DNA of 7,421 nt from Saccharofermentans sp. (GTDB taxonomy: Bacteria > Bacillota_A > Clostridia > Saccharofermentanales > Saccharofermentanaceae): positions 1 to 7,421 of the forward strand of contig JAILHX010000062.1 of NCBI GenBank assembly GCA_024695565.1, given 5' to 3'. Every line of letters starts with the position of its first letter. Within the stretch, counting starts at the first letter, position 1. Position numbers and translations under genes: made by a program. The notes beneath the pieces were generated by a model. That model saw nothing but the letters and a program-made list of their open reading frames with translations. It did no database searches and was not told the DNA's origin. Below are positions 6,427-7,421 of the stretch, piece after piece.

Positions 6427-7421
6427 GCAATAACCTCCTCTCGTTTGATGTTCCAACGGTCTCTTCTGTCGTTGGCATCGACCATTTCTTTATATTCATT
6501 GCAGGTGAGAAGAAGTTCTTCGTGACTTCCCTGACCGATCAGATGACCGTCCTGCATAACGAGGATCCGGTCAGCATTTTCAATGGTCTTTAATCTGTGC
6601 GCAATTATCAGAACTGTCTTGTCTTTTGCCAGATTTACGAAAGCTCTTTGAATCTTTGCCTCGTTCTCCGCATCTGCATATGCAGTTGCCTCATCAAGAA
6701 TAACGATCGGAGTGTTGCGTAAGAATACGCGGGCAATTGCTATTCGCTGTTGCTCACCACCTGAGAGATAAACTCCGTTTTCGCCGAGAATGCTCTGATA
6801 TCCGTTTGGGAGTGCCATTATGACATCGTGTATTTCCGCTGCTTTGGCTGCTGCGATCACCTGCTCCAAAGACATATCCCTGCTGCCCATCCTGATGTTG
6901 TTTTCAATCGTGTCGTTGAACATGAAGCTTTCCTGGAATACATATGAGACAAGTCTGGATAATGTATCGGGAGAATAATCCGGCAGGGGAGTGCCGCCTA
7001 TCGTTATTTTGCCTTCCTGTGGATCGTAGAATCTGAGAATAAGGCCTGCCAATGTGGATTTTCCGCCGCCGGAAGGACCAACAAGTCCTGTTACAGAACC
7101 TTGTTTCAGTTCACATGACAGCCCGTCTATTGCCTTCGTGCCTTCTTCGTATGAGAATGAAACATTCTCACATTTCACATCAAAATTAGCAGGCGTGTCT
7201 GCATTCCCGCTAGGAAGTTCTGTTTCATAAAGGATGTCATCCATTCTCTTGACACCTTCGTTTATTCTTCCCGAAAGTATGACCATCTGCATCATATTCT
7301 CCATTGGATCTTTAAGACCTGTTCCGACAAGAAGGAACAAAAGCACAATCGGCAGATAACCGATATATGATTCAGCATTCAGGAGGATATATGTACTTGA
7401 CGGAAGAAGGAATAATAACTG
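6423..7421 (-). CDS. Exporter-fold ABC half-transporter, N-terminus outside window (divergent D-loop)
   Basis: This is the C-terminal 332 residues of a permease-ATPase half-transporter. The frame is open through the right edge, so the GTG at 7346 is not its start; about 240-260 residues (most of the membrane domain) should lie beyond the window. Visible residues 1-35 are the last hydrophobic segments of the membrane domain, followed by the coupling to an ATPase at about 80-320. In visible numbering, the motifs are Walker A G-P-S-G-G-G-K-S (115-122), signature L-S-G-G-E (219-223), Walker B I-V-I-L-D-E (239-244), and H275. The D-loop reads A-Y-A-D (247-250) instead of the usual S-x-L-D. The last helix is R/D/K-rich (D-R-R-D-R-W). 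Its stop overlaps the next gene's ATG, so the two are almost certainly translated together as a heterodimer. The substrate is unknown; a siderophore/metal-chelate importer of IrtAB/YbtPQ type or a multidrug-like exporter are the main options. Confidence 0.92.
   Translation of the reverse strand, partial: QLLFLLPSSTYILLNAESYIGYLPIVLLFLLVGTGLKDPMENMMQMVILSGRINEGVKRMDDILYETELPSGNADTPANFDVKCENVSFSYEEGTKAIDGLSCELKQGSVTGLVGPSGGGKSTLAGLILRFYDPQEGKITIGGTPLPDYSPDTLSRLVSYVFQESFMFNDTIENNIRMGSRDMSLEQVIAAAKAAEIHDVIMALPNGYQSILGENGVYLSGGEQQRIAIARVFLRNTPIVILDEATAYADAENEAKIQRAFVNLAKDKTVLIIAHRLKTIENADRILVMQDGHLIGQGSHEELLLTCNEYKEMVDANDRRDRWNIKREEVIA
6434..6439 (-). promoter_or_regulatory. Ribosome binding site that decides the second ABC half-transporter start
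   Basis: On the minus strand, AGGAGG lies seven bases before the ATG at 6426, inside the last codons of the upstream gene. Together with the four-base ATGA overlap at 6423-6426, it fixes the 584-residue start and points to translational coupling between the two half-transporters. Confidence 0.85.

Noticed and set aside
6427..6456. Ten-residue N-terminal extension of the 584-residue ABC half-transporter starting at 6456
   Set aside because: The ATG at 6426 has AGGAGG at seven bases and a classic ATGA overlap; the earlier ATG lies within the preceding gene and has no comparable site.
7344..7346. GTG at 7346 as the true start of a short ATPase-only protein
   Set aside because: The same frame continues open to the window edge with hydrophobic residues typical of the last membrane helices of an exporter-fold half-transporter, so the gene simply runs off the window.

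Overview
The window most resembles a low-to-moderate-GC Bacillota chromosome, probably Clostridia and perhaps Lachnospiraceae. That placement is inferred from base composition (about 40-45 % GC by eye), strong AGGAGG ribosome binding sites, tight gene packing, and a group I ECF transporter with a fused double ATPase. No rRNA, tRNA, CRISPR array, insertion sequence or integrase is visible, and no stretch longer than about 100 bases lacks a plausible coding assignment.

Left part (2-1969, + strand): a class I SAM-dependent methyltransferase cut by the window start, a four-pass membrane protein I cannot name, a possible 26-residue single-span membrane peptide, and a second class I methyltransferase. 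A roughly 60-codon fragment follows whose second half is clearly the end of an ABC ATPase (H-loop region only); it looks like a decayed transporter gene.

Right part (1966-7421, - strand): one tightly packed operon read from right to left. It encodes an exporter-fold ABC half-transporter (N-terminus outside the window), a second exporter-fold half-transporter joined by an ATGA overlap, an MptD/Trep_Strep-type ECF substrate-binding membrane protein, an EcfT/CbiQ-type transmembrane coupler, and a 463-residue double ATPase. The last three form a complete dedicated ECF importer (S, T, A-A'). The first two probably form a heterodimer, because one has a canonical D-loop and the other a divergent one. 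Spacings within the operon are -4, 18, 1 and 2 bases, so it is probably one transcript with a promoter beyond the right edge.

The two halves converge, and their stop codons overlap with no intrinsic terminator that I can see. The most interesting point is the joining of two ABC architectures in one operon: an ECF importer and a paired exporter-fold transporter. From family knowledge this suggests uptake, or coupled uptake and handling, of a metal-chelate, siderophore or porphyrin-like ligand, but the substrate cannot be read from this sequence. Whether the two methyltransferases act on the same compound is only a guess from proximity.
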